From an uncultured Paracoccaceae bacterium (GTDB taxonomy: Bacteria > Pseudomonadota > Alphaproteobacteria > Rhodobacterales > Rhodobacteraceae), in the NCBI GenBank assembly GCA_947495795.1, contig CANMAI010000006.1, positions 124,001 through 188,000 on the forward strand: 64,000 nucleotides of DNA, given 5' to 3'. Numbering within the stretch: the stretch's first letter is position 1; the number at the start of each line of letters is the position of its first letter. Positions 32,646-41,712 of the stretch are shown in pieces. Position numbers and translations under genes: made by a program. The notes beneath the pieces were generated by a model, which saw only the letters and a list, made by a program, of their open reading frames with translations, was not told where the DNA came from and did no database searches.

Positions 32646-33257
32646 ATGCTGCGGCTGATTGCCTGGGATTTTGATGGTGTGCTGAACGCCAATATCCGCG
32701 ACGGGCGGTTTATCTGGGCGGATACGTTTGAAGCGGATCTCGGGGTTTCGCTGGAGAGCTTCACCGGCTACGTCTTTGCATCTCACCGCTTTCGGGAAGT
32801 GCTTGTGGGCGCGCGGGATCTGGGCGACTTGCTGGAAGCGTGGGTTGCGGATGCAGGGCTTTCCCTGACTGCTGCGGAGGTGATGGAATACTGGTTTCGG
32901 AAGGACAGCCATCCCGATGCCCAACTGCTGGCGCTCTCTCAGCGTCTGGCGCAGCGGCAGGTGATTGCAACGAACAACGAGGCGCATCGGGCGGCCTATA
33001 TCTGGGGCGAGATGGGGTATTCGGCGCGGATGGAGCAGATTTTTGCTGCGGGGCCGATGGGGGTGAAGAAGCCGGATACGGTCTTCTTTGAGGAAATCAC
33101 CGAATGGGCGGGCTGCGCACCTTCCGAGGCTTTGCTTGTGGATGATCATCCGCCCAATGTTGAGGCTGCCAAAGGTTTGGGCTGGGAGACCTTCTATTTC
33201 AACGACGAGACGCGGGGCGGGCTGGAAGCAAGATTACGGGCATTGGGTGCGCTTTGA
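32646..33257 (+). CDS. HAD-superfamily hydrolase in the cobO-cobQ operon
   Basis: A 203-residue HAD phosphatase-like protein. IAWDFDGVLNA (residues ~5-15) gives the nucleophile Asp and general-acid Asp, VIATNNEAHR (~102-111) motif II Thr, VKKPD near 140 motif III Lys, and ALLVDDHPPNVEAA (~159-172) motif IV. A GTG one codon earlier (32643) is an alternative start. It lies between cobO and the phosphoesterase gene. It could be a phosphatase for a cobalamin-related phosphate ester (for instance alpha-ribazole phosphate or aminopropanol phosphate), but there is already a phosphatase at 38390. Substrate unknown. Confidence 0.8.
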   Translation: MLRLIAWDFDGVLNANIRDGRFIWADTFEADLGVSLESFTGYVFASHRFREVLVGARDLGDLLEAWVADAGLSLTAAEVMEYWFRKDSHPDAQLLALSQRLAQRQVIATNNEAHRAAYIWGEMGYSARMEQIFAAGPMGVKKPDTVFFEEITEWAGCAPSEALLVDDHPPNVEAAKGLGWETFYFNDETRGGLEARLRALGAL

Positions 33258-34057
33258 GCAGGCCGGTGAACGTTGTGCGATGGGCTTTGCAACCGGCGGG
33301 GTGGCCGCGCGGCCACACATGTCGGATCGTGATGGTGGCTGATCTGCATGCATGCTGGCCATGGATGTCGCGCCGGCGTATCGCGAAAATCGTGTATCAG
33401 GCGCAGGCGCTTGAGGGAGACATGATCGTGCTTCTGGGCGACTATCCCGCACATATCCCCCTGACGCGTGTGGTGCCACCAAAGGATGTGGCACGGGAGC
33501 TGGCGCGGCTGGTGGCACCGCTGGGTGTCTGGGCCGTTTTTGGCAACCATGATTGGTGGGATGATCGTTTGGCGCGAAATCGGGGTGCCGGGCCGATGCT
33601 GTGGCAGGATACGTTTGAAGCGGCAGGGATTGCCATGCTGAACAATCGGGGGCTGGTTCTAGAGAAGGGCGCTGCGCGGTTTGGCCTGGCAGGTATCGAC
33701 AGCCAGCGCGGGCTACGGCGTGTGCGACATGTGGAGCGCGAAGGCGTCGACGATCTTGACGCGGCGCTTGGTGATGTGCCGGAGGATCTGCCGACGATCC
33801 TGTTGGCGCATGAGCCTGATATCTTTGCGGAGATGCGCGGGCCAGTGGTGCTTCAGCTTTCGGGCCACACACATGGCGGGCAGATCCGGCCCTTTGGCAA
33901 GGCACGGGTGGTGCCCTCCAAGTATGGCACGCGCTATGCTTACGGTGTGATCGAGGAAGGCGGGCGGCATCTTGTTGTATCCGGCGGGCTTGGGTGCACC
34001 ACATTGCCGATCCGCCACCGCATGCCGCCCGAACTGACGGTGGTGGAGCTTTCATGA
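33254..34057 (+). CDS. Metallophosphoesterase (YkuE/YaeI-like)
   Basis: A 267-residue calcineurin-like phosphoesterase. Metal-binding motifs: [10 protein letters not shown] (DxH, ~28-37), VLLGDYPAH (GD, ~59-67), GNHDWWDD (~97-104), LLAHEPD (~183-189) and [11 protein letters not shown] (~204-214). The start at 33254 is a TTG overlapping the HAD stop; a GTG at 33266 (giving [12 protein letters not shown]) is equally plausible. The stop overlaps cobQ by 4 bp. Relatives often act on envelope phosphodiesters; its place in the cob operon is unexplained. Confidence 0.82.
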   Translation: MSRPVNVVRWALQPAGWPRGHTCRIVMVADLHACWPWMSRRRIAKIVYQAQALEGDMIVLLGDYPAHIPLTRVVPPKDVARELARLVAPLGVWAVFGNHDWWDDRLARNRGAGPMLWQDTFEAAGIAMLNNRGLVLEKGAARFGLAGIDSQRGLRRVRHVEREGVDDLDAALGDVPEDLPTILLAHEPDIFAEMRGPVVLQLSGHTHGGQIRPFGKARVVPSKYGTRYAYGVIEEGGRHLVVSGGLGCTTLPIRHRMPPELTVVELS

Positions 34058-35508
34058 AGGCTTTGATGATCCAGGGTGCAGGCTCCAATGTTGGCAAATC
34101 TGTTCTGGTGGCAGGGCTTTGCCGCGCGGCGCTGCGGCGGGGCCTGTCCGTCGCACCCTTCAAGCCGCAGAACATGTCTAACAACGCGGCTGTTACGGTC
34201 GACGGTGGAGAGATCGGACGGGCGCAGGCGTTGCAGGCGGTGGCGTGCGGGCTGGAGGCGCATACCGATATGAACCCAGTATTGCTGAAGCCCGAAACGG
34301 AGACGGGTTCGCAGGTGGTGGTGCAGGGCAAGCGCATCGCTACCGTGAAAGCGCGGGATTATGCGGCCCTGAAGTCGGACCTGATGGCCCCTGTTCTCGA
34401 AAGCTTTGAGAGGCTTAAGGCGCGCGCTGAACTTGTGATCATAGAGGGGGCGGGAAGCCCTGCGGAGGTAAATCTGCGGGCGGGCGACATTGCCAATATG
34501 GGCTTTGCGCGGGCGAGCGGGACGCCTGTGGTGCTGATCGGCGATATTGATCGGGGCGGGGTGATCGCGCAGATGGTTGGCACACAGGCCGTGCTGGAGC
34601 CGGGCGACGCGGCGATGATCCGGGGCTTTGCAATCAACAAGTTTCGGGGCGATCCCAGATTGTTTGACGATGGATATGCGCTGATTGCTGAGCGCACCGG
34701 CTGGCAGGGTTTTGGCGTGATCCCGTGGTTTGGTGATGCGGCAAAGTTGCCAGCGGAGGATGCGCTGGATATCTCCGCCGCTTCGGGAGGCGGCGCCTAT
34801 CATATCGTCTGCCCCATGCTTTCGCGGATTGCGAATTTCGATGATCTTGATCCTCTGAAGCTGGAGCCGGGCGTGCGGGTGACGATGGTGAGGCCGGGTG
34901 TGGCCCTGCCGGGGGACGCGGATCTCGTGATCTTGCCGGGAACCAAATCGACGCGTGGAGATCTGGCGTTCATGCGTGCGCAGGGTTGGGATATCGATCT
35001 CCAGGCGCATCTGCGGCGTGGCGGGCGGGTGCTCGGGATTTGTGGGGGCTATCAGATGCTTGGCCGTGTGATCCGCGATCCGGACGGGATTGAAGGCGCG
35101 CCGGGAGAGATGAGGGGGCTTGGGCTTCTTGATATCGAAACTGATATGGTGCCTGAGAAGCGGCTGGAACGTGTTGAGGCTGTGCATGAGGCAACGGGTT
35201 TGCGCGTTGCCGGATACGAGATCCATATCGGGCGGAGTGTTGGGCCCGATTGCGCGCGATCCTTTGCACGCGTTGGCGCGCGGGCGGAGGGTGCTGTTTC
35301 GCCCGACGGGCGTGTTGCGGGCACGTATCTGCACGGGCTGTTCAGTGCGGACGGGTTTCGTCAGGCGTATCTGGCGCGTCTTGGAGTGGCATCTTCCAGT
35401 GTTTCCTACAGTGCGGAGGTGGAGCGTGTGCTTGACGCTTTGGCGGAGCATCTGGAGGTGCATATGGATGTGGCGGCACTGTTGGAGCTGGCGGGGTGCA
35501 GGCTTTGA
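34054..35508 (+). CDS. cobQ: Cobyric acid synthase
   Basis: Amidates side chains b, d, e and g of adenosylcobyrinate a,c-diamide with glutamine and ATP. The 484 residues begin [20 protein letters not shown] (dethiobiotin-synthetase-like P-loop), continue [20 protein letters not shown], and end with a glutaminase domain: [10 protein letters not shown] (Cys about 330) and GTYLHGLF (His about 426). The ATGA overlap with the phosphoesterase fixes the start at 34054. Last gene of the riboswitch-led operon; a dispersed repeat follows. Confidence 0.96.
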   Translation: MKALMIQGAGSNVGKSVLVAGLCRAALRRGLSVAPFKPQNMSNNAAVTVDGGEIGRAQALQAVACGLEAHTDMNPVLLKPETETGSQVVVQGKRIATVKARDYAALKSDLMAPVLESFERLKARAELVIIEGAGSPAEVNLRAGDIANMGFARASGTPVVLIGDIDRGGVIAQMVGTQAVLEPGDAAMIRGFAINKFRGDPRLFDDGYALIAERTGWQGFGVIPWFGDAAKLPAEDALDISAASGGGAYHIVCPMLSRIANFDDLDPLKLEPGVRVTMVRPGVALPGDADLVILPGTKSTRGDLAFMRAQGWDIDLQAHLRRGGRVLGICGGYQMLGRVIRDPDGIEGAPGEMRGLGLLDIETDMVPEKRLERVEAVHEATGLRVAGYEIHIGRSVGPDCARSFARVGARAEGAVSPDGRVAGTYLHGLFSADGFRQAYLARLGVASSSVSYSAEVERVLDALAEHLEVHMDVAALLELAGCRL

Positions 35509-35515
35509 GGCGCCA

Positions 35516-35553
35516 ATGCCTTCGGCGAGGATATTTATGGAAAGATGAAGGGG
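35516..35553 (+). repeat. 3'-end dispersed repeat (copy 4)
   Basis: ATGCCTTCGGC, GA, then GGATATTTATGGAAAGATGA followed by AGGGG, beginning 8 bp after the cobQ stop and on the same strand. Nearly identical to copy 3 at 20166-20202. No T-run terminator follows. Confidence 0.75.
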
Positions 35554-35645
35554 CTACGACGTTCCGTCTTTGACCTGAAGCGACTTGTTGCCGAAATTCA
35601 GAGACGCTCTCGGGCTCTTGGTGATTCAAGTTTAGGCGAAACGCT

Positions 35646-36620
35646 CTAGGCCGCCTTTGAAAGCGCTGCGCTGAGTCTTTGCCATTCCGCCTTTGTGCCT
35701 GGAAGCCCGAGGCGCAACCACGTTCGGGAATAGGGGAAGATGCGGGACCATATGTGGTGTTCAGCCAGATATGCCTGTGCTTTTTCTGCATCTTTTGTGG
35801 TGTAGAGGCGAAAAAGATGGGTGCCACCTGCGGGCTGCCAGTCTGCCGTTCTGGCGAGGCTGTCGAGCTGCTTGGCCTCGTTTTCGAGGCGGGCCGTGGT
35901 GGATGCCTGCCAGCCTTTGTTTGTGAGGGCCAATGCGCCGACGTGAAGGGCGGGGCCGCTGACGGACCATGGGCCTGCTGCCGCCCGAAGGGCTGCAGTA
36001 TCGGCTTCCGCTCCTATCGCGAAGCCGAGGCGGAGACCGGCGAGGCCGTAGAATTTGCCGAAGGAGCGCAGGGCCAGAAGACCGGGCGCGCCGAGATGGG
36101 GCGCGATAGAAAGCTCTGGTGTGGGATCCGTGAAACTTTCATCGACGATCAGGAGGCGGACGTGTGACGCCAGTTCTAGGATCTCGCTCGGGAGCATTGC
36201 CCGGCCATCCGGATTGTTGGGATTGACGAGGATCGCCGCGTCATCGCCGATGAGAGCCGATGGCTCTGCAACTTCCTTGACGTGCCAGCCAGCGGAGGCG
36301 AAGCTTGCGGCGTGTTCGTTGTAGGTGGGGCTGAGAATGCGCACTGTGCCGGGCCTACGCAACCGCGGCATAAGCTGGATCGCCGCCTGAGCGCCCGCGA
36401 GCGGCAGGACGCTGGCTTTGGTGCGATAGGCTTCCTGTGCGACTTTGGTGAGGGTTGCCAGCGCGGGTGCATCCGGCAGATCCTGCCATGCACGCGCGGG
36501 GATTTCCGGAAGGCGGTAGGGTTGGCGATTTATGCCGGTTGAGAGGTCGATCCACTCTTCCAGTGCGCCGCCATATTGGCGGATGGCAGCAGCAAGGTTG
36601 CCACCGTGATCGCGGTTCAC
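35646..36620 (-). CDS. cobC: L-threonine-O-3-phosphate decarboxylase (CobC-type)
   Basis: PLP enzyme producing (R)-1-amino-2-propanol phosphate, the nucleotide-loop linker. The 324 residues begin MNRDHGGNLAAAIRQYG and contain IDLSTGINRQPYRLP (~24-38), LVNPNNPDGR (~131-140) and the PLP-binding Lys in SFGKFYGLAGLRLG (K189). These features match CobC/CobD aminotransferase-fold decarboxylases rather than HisC. The ATG overlaps the cobD stop by 4 bp. The nearby PduX-like kinase would supply threonine phosphate. Confidence 0.93.
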   Translation of the reverse strand: MNRDHGGNLAAAIRQYGGALEEWIDLSTGINRQPYRLPEIPARAWQDLPDAPALATLTKVAQEAYRTKASVLPLAGAQAAIQLMPRLRRPGTVRILSPTYNEHAASFASAGWHVKEVAEPSALIGDDAAILVNPNNPDGRAMLPSEILELASHVRLLIVDESFTDPTPELSIAPHLGAPGLLALRSFGKFYGLAGLRLGFAIGAEADTAALRAAAGPWSVSGPALHVGALALTNKGWQASTTARLENEAKQLDSLARTADWQPAGGTHLFRLYTTKDAEKAQAYLAEHHIWSRIFPYSRTWLRLGLPGTKAEWQRLSAALSKAA

Positions 36621-37567
36621 AGGAACACCTCCATCATAGCTAGTGCCAGTAGCGTCAGCGTGGCACCGATGAGGGCTTTTTGATAGAGGCCAAGCGCCCT
36701 TTGCGCAGTATCCAGCCCCGGATCTGGCGCGCCTGCGTTGAGCCAGGGTTGATCTTCCACCCCGCCCTCATAGGCGCGCGGGCCGGAGAGGCGGCAGCCG
36801 AGGCCTGCTGCCATAGCGGCCTCTGGCCAGCCTGCGTTGGGGGAGCGGTGGCCAGGCGCATCCTGGCGCATGATGTGAAAGGCGCGGCCGGGATCGCTGC
36901 TGGCGAGTGCTAGGATGGCCCCGGTAAGGCGGGCTGGCACCCAGTTGGCCACATCATCCAGTTGCGCCGCGAACCGCCCGAAATCTTCGTGCCTGTCGGT
37001 GCGATAGCCGATCATGCTATCGAGCGTATTGATGGCCTTGTAGGCAGCGATACCCGGCAAGCCAAAGAGCAGGCCCCAGAAGAGGGGGGCGATAACCCCG
37101 TCGGACGTGTTTTCCGCAAGGCTTTCGATGGCGGCGCGGGCGATGCCTTCCGGGCGCAGCTTTTGGGGATTGCGCCCGACGATCATGGAGACGGCCTCGC
37201 GTGCGCTATCGATGTCGCCTGCTGCCAGGGGGTCTGCCACAGCCTTGACATGCTCAAAGAGGCTGCGCCCTGCGATAAGAGGGGCGGCAAGAAGCCCGGT
37301 GAGCGCTGCGCCGAGAAAGCCACCGGGCAGAAGGAGTGAGACCGCGAGGGCCGGAAACGTGGCGGCGGCGATGACGAGGAGGCTGGCGCTGCGCCCTCTG
37401 GCACGCCGCTTTGATGTTGTATCCTGCGGGTTGTTCCATGCCGTATCCAGCAGGATGATCAGCGCCCCGAGCCATGTGACCGGGTGGCCGATGCGCTTGT
37501 AAAGCGCATTGGGCCAGCCGAAGGCGGCATCAAGTGCAAGGGCAATGAGCATGGCTGTGGCGGTCAT
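36617..37567 (-). CDS. cobD: Adenosylcobinamide-phosphate synthase (CbiB/CobD)
   Basis: Inner-membrane enzyme joining the aminopropanol (phosphate) to the f side chain. The 316 residues carry several TM helices and the family motifs DAAFGWPNALYKRIGHPVTW (~12-31), GRNPQKL, IESLAENTSDGVIAPLFWGL (~155-174), YKAINTLDSMIGY (~182-194) and DDVANWVPARLTG. The start is set at the ATG at 37567; the longer frame reads back into the kinase gene. ATGA overlaps on both sides couple it to cobC and the kinase. Confidence 0.94.
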   Translation of the reverse strand: MTATAMLIALALDAAFGWPNALYKRIGHPVTWLGALIILLDTAWNNPQDTTSKRRARGRSASLLVIAAATFPALAVSLLLPGGFLGAALTGLLAAPLIAGRSLFEHVKAVADPLAAGDIDSAREAVSMIVGRNPQKLRPEGIARAAIESLAENTSDGVIAPLFWGLLFGLPGIAAYKAINTLDSMIGYRTDRHEDFGRFAAQLDDVANWVPARLTGAILALASSDPGRAFHIMRQDAPGHRSPNAGWPEAAMAAGLGCRLSGPRAYEGGVEDQPWLNAGAPDPGLDTAQRALGLYQKALIGATLTLLALAMMEVFL

Positions 37568-38397
37568 GCTGCAATTCCTGAGGTAAAGCGCAGGATCCGG
37601 CGGAGGCCAAGGGAGTGCAGTTCTGCAGAGGCGCTTTCCGGCAGTGCCCCCGGAGCAAACAGCAATGCACGCGCGGAGCCGGTGTGGGCGATGGCGATGC
37701 CCGCTGCACCGAGTGTCTTTGCGAGATTGCAAAGCGGTGCCAGATCCGCACCGCCGCGCAGCGCCTGATTGCGGAGCGCGGAGGTTGTGGAGAGTGCACC
37801 GAGTGCGGTGCGATTTTCGCTGGTTGCAGCCTCTTTCCACGGCTCAAGCAGATCAGCGATATCGGCAAAATCCGTGTCCTTCGGATTGGTGAACTGGGGC
37901 GGGCCAAGAAAGCCGCCGATAACATCGAACATAGGAGGCGCAGGTAAGCGGGCGAGGCTTTCCGCGCTGCGCGAGGCCCAGAGATGTGTGGCAGGCGCTG
38001 TGAGCATCAGAGGGTCCGTTGCGCCCTCAAGCTGTGCTGTTAGGCGGGCGCGTTCGCGGGTGCTCATATCCGCGCCCAGTGCTTTCAAAGTGGCAAGAAG
38101 AGTGGCGGTAGATACGCCGCAACCGCCGCCGGGGATGACGGTGTTTGTGATGCGGAGCCTTCCGTGGAGATCCCGCTGACCTGCGGCCTCGAAGAGTGCC
38201 TGAAGTGTCTCTCTGGAAAGCTCCAGCCCGGGCGCATCGAGGCCAAAGCCGCCGCCGGGCTGCCATGAGGCTGTGACAGTGGCAGCGGGGCAGGGCAGTG
38301 TGATCAGGGCCACCGGGCCGTCCCTGCCGATGCGGCCTTGAAGGAACTCGCCAAAATGACCCGCGATGGTTGCCTCTTTTGATTGCCCTTCAGCCAT
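37564..38397 (-). CDS. PduX-like L-threonine kinase (GHMP family)
   Basis: Predicted to phosphorylate L-threonine for CobC. The 277 residues begin MAEGQSKEATIAGHFGEFLQ; GHFGEFLQG at 13-21 parallels the GxxGE(L)LQG motif of PduX, and IPGGGCGVSTATLLATL near 90-106 is the GHMP ATP loop. VIGGFLGPPQFTNP and TGSARALLFAPG complete the fold. It overlaps cobD by 4 bp and the phosphatase gene by 8 bp. Its place directly beside cobC and cobD makes the threonine kinase assignment likely, though the N-terminal motif is somewhat divergent. Confidence 0.8.
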   Translation of the reverse strand: MAEGQSKEATIAGHFGEFLQGRIGRDGPVALITLPCPAATVTASWQPGGGFGLDAPGLELSRETLQALFEAAGQRDLHGRLRITNTVIPGGGCGVSTATLLATLKALGADMSTRERARLTAQLEGATDPLMLTAPATHLWASRSAESLARLPAPPMFDVIGGFLGPPQFTNPKDTDFADIADLLEPWKEAATSENRTALGALSTTSALRNQALRGGADLAPLCNLAKTLGAAGIAIAHTGSARALLFAPGALPESASAELHSLGLRRILRFTSGIAA

Positions 38398-38911
38398 CGG
38401 GGTATTGGAGCCAGTGCCCATAGGGCAGTGAGAGAGACCATGCATCCGGTTGGCCCATTGCGGCGGCGGCCACTTTCTGGATGCCTGCATGAGTGATCAC
38501 GAGCGTCGGGCCGTTGCGAGCGAGCATGGTGAGGGCCGTAAGAACGCGGGCCTGCAATTGGCGCACGCTTTCGCCGCCATGAGGCCGGGCATCCATGAAA
38601 TCTTCGGCCCAGAGATCAAGCTCTGTACGTGGAATTTCGACCCATGGCCTGCCTTCCCAGGAACCAAAATCCATTTCCCAGAGCGCATCCAACGCTGTGT
38701 ACTCAACGTCAAACCGAGCCTTGGCGCGTTTTGCCAGAGTGAGGCACCGCTTCGCGGGGCTGGAGACAATGCTGGAGGGGGGCTCCGCAACCCTCTCAAG
38801 TGCTTCCTCTATATCCGCTTCAGCCTCGGCTCTGAGATCGAGATCCGTTCGTCCGTAGCAAATGCCCTTGGCGACATCCGGCTCCGTATGGCGCAGGAGG
38901 ATCAGAGCCAT
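38390..38911 (-). CDS. Histidine-phosphatase-family protein, probable alpha-ribazole phosphatase
   Basis: A 173-residue phosphoglycerate-mutase-like phosphatase. LILLRHTEPDVAKGICYGRTDLDL (first His of the catalytic pair at residue 8) and VITHAGIQKVAAAA give the RHx/His pair; WEMDFGSWEGRPW (~77-89) is the family's acid motif. In cobalamin loci such proteins remove the phosphate from alpha-ribazole phosphate or cobalamin phosphate. The start at 38911 overlaps the cobS stop by 10 bp. The E. coli name cobC would clash with the decarboxylase, so I leave the symbol blank. Confidence 0.87.
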   Translation of the reverse strand: MALILLRHTEPDVAKGICYGRTDLDLRAEAEADIEEALERVAEPPSSIVSSPAKRCLTLAKRAKARFDVEYTALDALWEMDFGSWEGRPWVEIPRTELDLWAEDFMDARPHGGESVRQLQARVLTALTMLARNGPTLVITHAGIQKVAAAAMGQPDAWSLSLPYGHWLQYPDG

Positions 38912-39645
38912 GCGAGCACGCCGAGGATGAGGCCCAATTGAGAGATTTGCTGGAGTGCGCCGAGGCAATCGCCTGTATAGCCGCCAAGGCGGCGCTGATA
39001 GATAAGGCGCGTGCCGATATGCGCTGCAATCAGTCCAAGGGCCGCACCTGTCCAGAGATGGGAGGGCAAAAGAAGGCATGGGGCGAGGCCGGTGAGCGTG
39101 GCGAAGATAAGTGCCACGGGGCCAATGCCTTGCTGCATTCCATCCCCCGCACCTTCGGCCCTTTGGTAACGGCTGGTTGCCATTGCGATCACGGCCGAGA
39201 GGCGGCTGGCGGGTTGAGCCGCGAGGAGGGTGAGGGTGGTGATATCAGGGCCGATGGCAACGAGGCCGGATACTGTGAGCGCGAGTGTGAAGCCCAGCGC
39301 CAGTGCGCCATAACTGCCGATCCGGCTATCGCGCATGATCTCCAGTGCGCGCGCGCGTGTGGACCCGCTGCCGAGGCCATCCGCCATGTCGGCAAGCCCG
39401 TCTTCATGCAGGCCACCGGTGATCAGGCTCAGCCAGCCGATGGCCAGAAGTGCTGCCACAACCGGCCCGAAAACAGGTGTGCCAAAAAAGAGAACCGCAG
39501 CCCCTAAAGCCCCAAGAAAGAGGCCGACGAGAGGGTAGTAGCGCGGCGAGGCGGCCATTGCCTCCTCGGAATACGTCGCGGGAACGGGCAGGCGCGTGAG
39601 AAACTGGATGGCGAGCGTGAATGCCGCAACCTCGCGCGCCAGCAT
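38902..39645 (-). CDS. cobS: Adenosylcobinamide-GDP ribazoletransferase (cobalamin synthase)
   Basis: Membrane enzyme that joins GDP-cobinamide and alpha-ribazole (phosphate). The 247 residues have multiple TM helices and the motifs FLTRLPVP (~15-22), YYPLVGLFLGALGA (~36-49), TGGLHEDGLADMADGLGSG (~74-92, the metal-binding Asp-rich loop) and RDSRIGSYGALALG (~102-115). ATG at 39645, 2 bp after the cobT stop. Name follows the CobS/CobV (not chelatase CobS) convention. Confidence 0.94.
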   Translation of the reverse strand: MLAREVAAFTLAIQFLTRLPVPATYSEEAMAASPRYYPLVGLFLGALGAAVLFFGTPVFGPVVAALLAIGWLSLITGGLHEDGLADMADGLGSGSTRARALEIMRDSRIGSYGALALGFTLALTVSGLVAIGPDITTLTLLAAQPASRLSAVIAMATSRYQRAEGAGDGMQQGIGPVALIFATLTGLAPCLLLPSHLWTGAALGLIAAHIGTRLIYQRRLGGYTGDCLGALQQISQLGLILGVLAWL

Positions 39646-39647
39646 GG

Positions 39648-40652
39648 TTATACCTTGCCGCTGACGCCGGCATCCTCGAAGCTGGCCATACCGTTGAGCA
39701 TCGCAACGGCGGCTTTCACAAGCGGCCATGCCAGCAAGGCGCCTGTGCCCTCCCCAAGCCGCATCCCGAGATCGAGCAGCGGATCGACTTTCAGGTGCTC
39801 CAGCAACTGGCGATGCCCCGGCTCGGCAGAGCGATGCGCGAAGACGAATGCGGGGCGCAGATCCGGTGAGAGGGTGAGGGCGATCAGTGCAGCCGTCGAG
39901 GCAATGAAACCATCGACCAGAACAAGCCGTCGCTCGGTTGCTGCACCTTGCATGGCACCTGCCATCATAGCGATCTCAAACCCGCCATACTCCACCAGCG
40001 CATCCATCGCGCCTAGCTCTCCCGTGCGCGCCGCGGCTTTTCTGAGAATAGCCGTTTTTCGCTTAACGCCCTCCGGATCCAGCCCCGTACCCGGGCCGAC
40101 AAGTGCTGTGATCGGCTGGCCGGTGATCTTGTGGATGAGCAAGGTGGAGGTCGCCGTGTTACCGATGCCCATATCGCCGTAAGCCACTGCCGGAAAATCC
40201 CAGCTGGAGCCCATTTCGCGCCCCGTGGCCAGGGCTTCTTGCGCTGTCTCCAAAGTCATTGCCGGGCCAATGGCGCTGTTGGCGGTGCCCGGGCCAAGCC
40301 TCTTGATGATGAGGTTCGGATGTTCCACGGGCGTTTCCACCCCTGCGTCAACCACCTGCACGTAAACATCGAGCGCATTGGCGAAAACGTTTGCCGCGGC
40401 CCCGCCCCCCATGAAAGTCTTTACCATCTCACGGGTCACGGCCTTGGGAAAGGCTGATACACCGGTATCCGCAATCCCGTGATCGGCTGCAAAGATGGTA
40501 AGGCCGCACCGATCCATTACGGGGCGCGTAGCCCCCTGCAGAAGGCCGATCTGTTCGGCCAGTTCCTCGATCCGACCGAGCGAGCCGACTGGCTTTGTCT
40601 TCGTGTCGATGATGCGTTTCAGCTCTGCGCGAAACGCAGGATCCATGTTCAT
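39648..40652 (-). CDS. cobT: Nicotinate-nucleotide--dimethylbenzimidazole phosphoribosyltransferase
   Basis: Makes alpha-ribazole phosphate from 5,6-dimethylbenzimidazole and NaMN. The 334 residues contain KTKPVGSLGRIEELAEQIG (~17-35), FAADHGIADTGVSAFP (~53-68), GDMGIGNTATST (~160s), LVGPGTGLD and RLGEGTGALLAWPLV with the catalytic Glu about 301. First gene on the minus-strand nucleotide-loop operon (cobT-cobS-phosphatase-kinase-cobD-cobC), divergent from cobU with a 155-bp gap that should hold both promoters. The DMB supplier BluB is not in the window. Confidence 0.96.
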   Translation of the reverse strand: MNMDPAFRAELKRIIDTKTKPVGSLGRIEELAEQIGLLQGATRPVMDRCGLTIFAADHGIADTGVSAFPKAVTREMVKTFMGGGAAANVFANALDVYVQVVDAGVETPVEHPNLIIKRLGPGTANSAIGPAMTLETAQEALATGREMGSSWDFPAVAYGDMGIGNTATSTLLIHKITGQPITALVGPGTGLDPEGVKRKTAILRKAAARTGELGAMDALVEYGGFEIAMMAGAMQGAATERRLVLVDGFIASTAALIALTLSPDLRPAFVFAHRSAEPGHRQLLEHLKVDPLLDLGMRLGEGTGALLAWPLVKAAVAMLNGMASFEDAGVSGKV

Positions 40653-40807
40653 TATCGGGCCTCCCGTTGCAATCGTCTCTAAGACGTCTCCGAACGCTGC
40701 GCAAGCAGGACCGGCATAGGGCAAAGCGTCGTATCTCGCGGCTTGTGATGGAGCGCCTGCTGGTGTGTAAGGGTTGCAGGGCAAGGGGATCTTGAGGAGC
40801 GGGTAGC

Positions 40808-41323
40808 GTGAAAGAGCATCATCTGGTTTTGGGCGGCGCCAGATCGGGCAAAACGGCCTTTGCGCTGCGCTCTGCCGAGGCTACTGGGCCTACCCGGATC
40901 TATGTTGCAACGGGGCAGGCGCTTGATGCCGGAATGGCGGCGCGAATTGCGCAGCACAAGGCAGAACGAGGAGAGGGATGGAAGACGATCGAGGAACCGC
41001 TGGATCTTGCGGAAGCCGTGCGCCGCTTACCGAAAGCCGATGTTGTACTGATCGATTGCCTTACCCTCTGGCTTTCCAATCTGATGCACCACGAGAGGGA
41101 CGCAGAGATGGAAACTGCGGCTCTCTTGAATGCGCTGGATGGTCTGGACCGGCCCGCCCTTATTGTCTCCAACGAGGTTGGTCTCTCCATTGTGCCGGAA
41201 AACGCGCTTGCCCGCCGGTTCCGCGATGCGCAGGGATTGCTCAATCAGCGCGTTGCGGCGGAAGTGGCGCGCGTTTCATTCATCGCCGCCGGTTTACCGA
41301 TGGTGCTCAAGGCACCGGGCTGA
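40808..41323 (+). CDS. cobU: Adenosylcobinamide kinase / GTP:adenosylcobinamide-phosphate guanylyltransferase
   Basis: Bifunctional CobU/CobP: phosphorylates adenosylcobinamide and activates it with GMP. The 171 residues, read from GTG at 40808 after a GAGGAGCGGG ribosome site, start MKEHHLVLGGARSGKTAFAL with the P-loop; QHKAERGEGW (His50 likely carries GMP), ADVVLIDCLTLWLSNLM and SNEVGLSIVPEN are diagnostic. It faces away from cobT and is convergent with the DUF1636 gene 5 bp downstream. Confidence 0.95.
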   Translation: MKEHHLVLGGARSGKTAFALRSAEATGPTRIYVATGQALDAGMAARIAQHKAERGEGWKTIEEPLDLAEAVRRLPKADVVLIDCLTLWLSNLMHHERDAEMETAALLNALDGLDRPALIVSNEVGLSIVPENALARRFRDAQGLLNQRVAAEVARVSFIAAGLPMVLKAPG

Positions 41324-41328
41324 GGCCG

Positions 41329-41712
41329 TTAATCCAGTTTGGGCGGTAGCGGTGCCAGGGGTGGCACACGCGCGACAAAATGGCCCTTCACGGCCTGTGG
41401 CCACTCGCGAAATGGCACAGCACCCGAGGCGCTGGCAGCGTGCCCCCTGGCATAGGCGACGATCCCTTCGGCCGCGTCCACTTCGGGCGTAAACCGGCCC
41501 AGCACGTATGTCAGCTTTCCGTCATCGGAAATGGCAATGTTGCACCCGTGTTCGCAGCCCATGAGGCATGCAGTACCACGCACCGTGATTTCTTCCGCGG
41601 CTTCGGCAGCAGAGGCAACCGCCGCCAGCAGACTCTCCCCACAGGGCGTGCCCTCCTTTGCCTCGCGCAGTTCAGGTTGCCAGCAGGTGGTACAAACAGT
41701 GATCGTGGTCAT
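41329..41712 (-). CDS. DUF1636 metal-binding protein
   Basis: A 127-residue protein of the DUF1636 family, a group frequently found in cobalt/cobalamin gene neighbourhoods and suspected to bind metal. It starts MTTITVCTTCWQPEL with C7 and C10, and has GTACLMGCEHGCNIAI (~48-63) with three more Cys and a His, then AFVGRFTP-like YVLGRFTPEVDAAE. The thioredoxin-like 2Fe-2S ferredoxin pattern is possible. The ATG at 41712 is preferred because GAGG lies upstream; a start four codons earlier exists. The C-terminal ARVPPLAPLPPKLD tail is typical. Confidence 0.82.
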   Translation of the reverse strand: MTTITVCTTCWQPELREAKEGTPCGESLLAAVASAAEAAEEITVRGTACLMGCEHGCNIAISDDGKLTYVLGRFTPEVDAAEGIVAYARGHAASASGAVPFREWPQAVKGHFVARVPPLAPLPPKLD

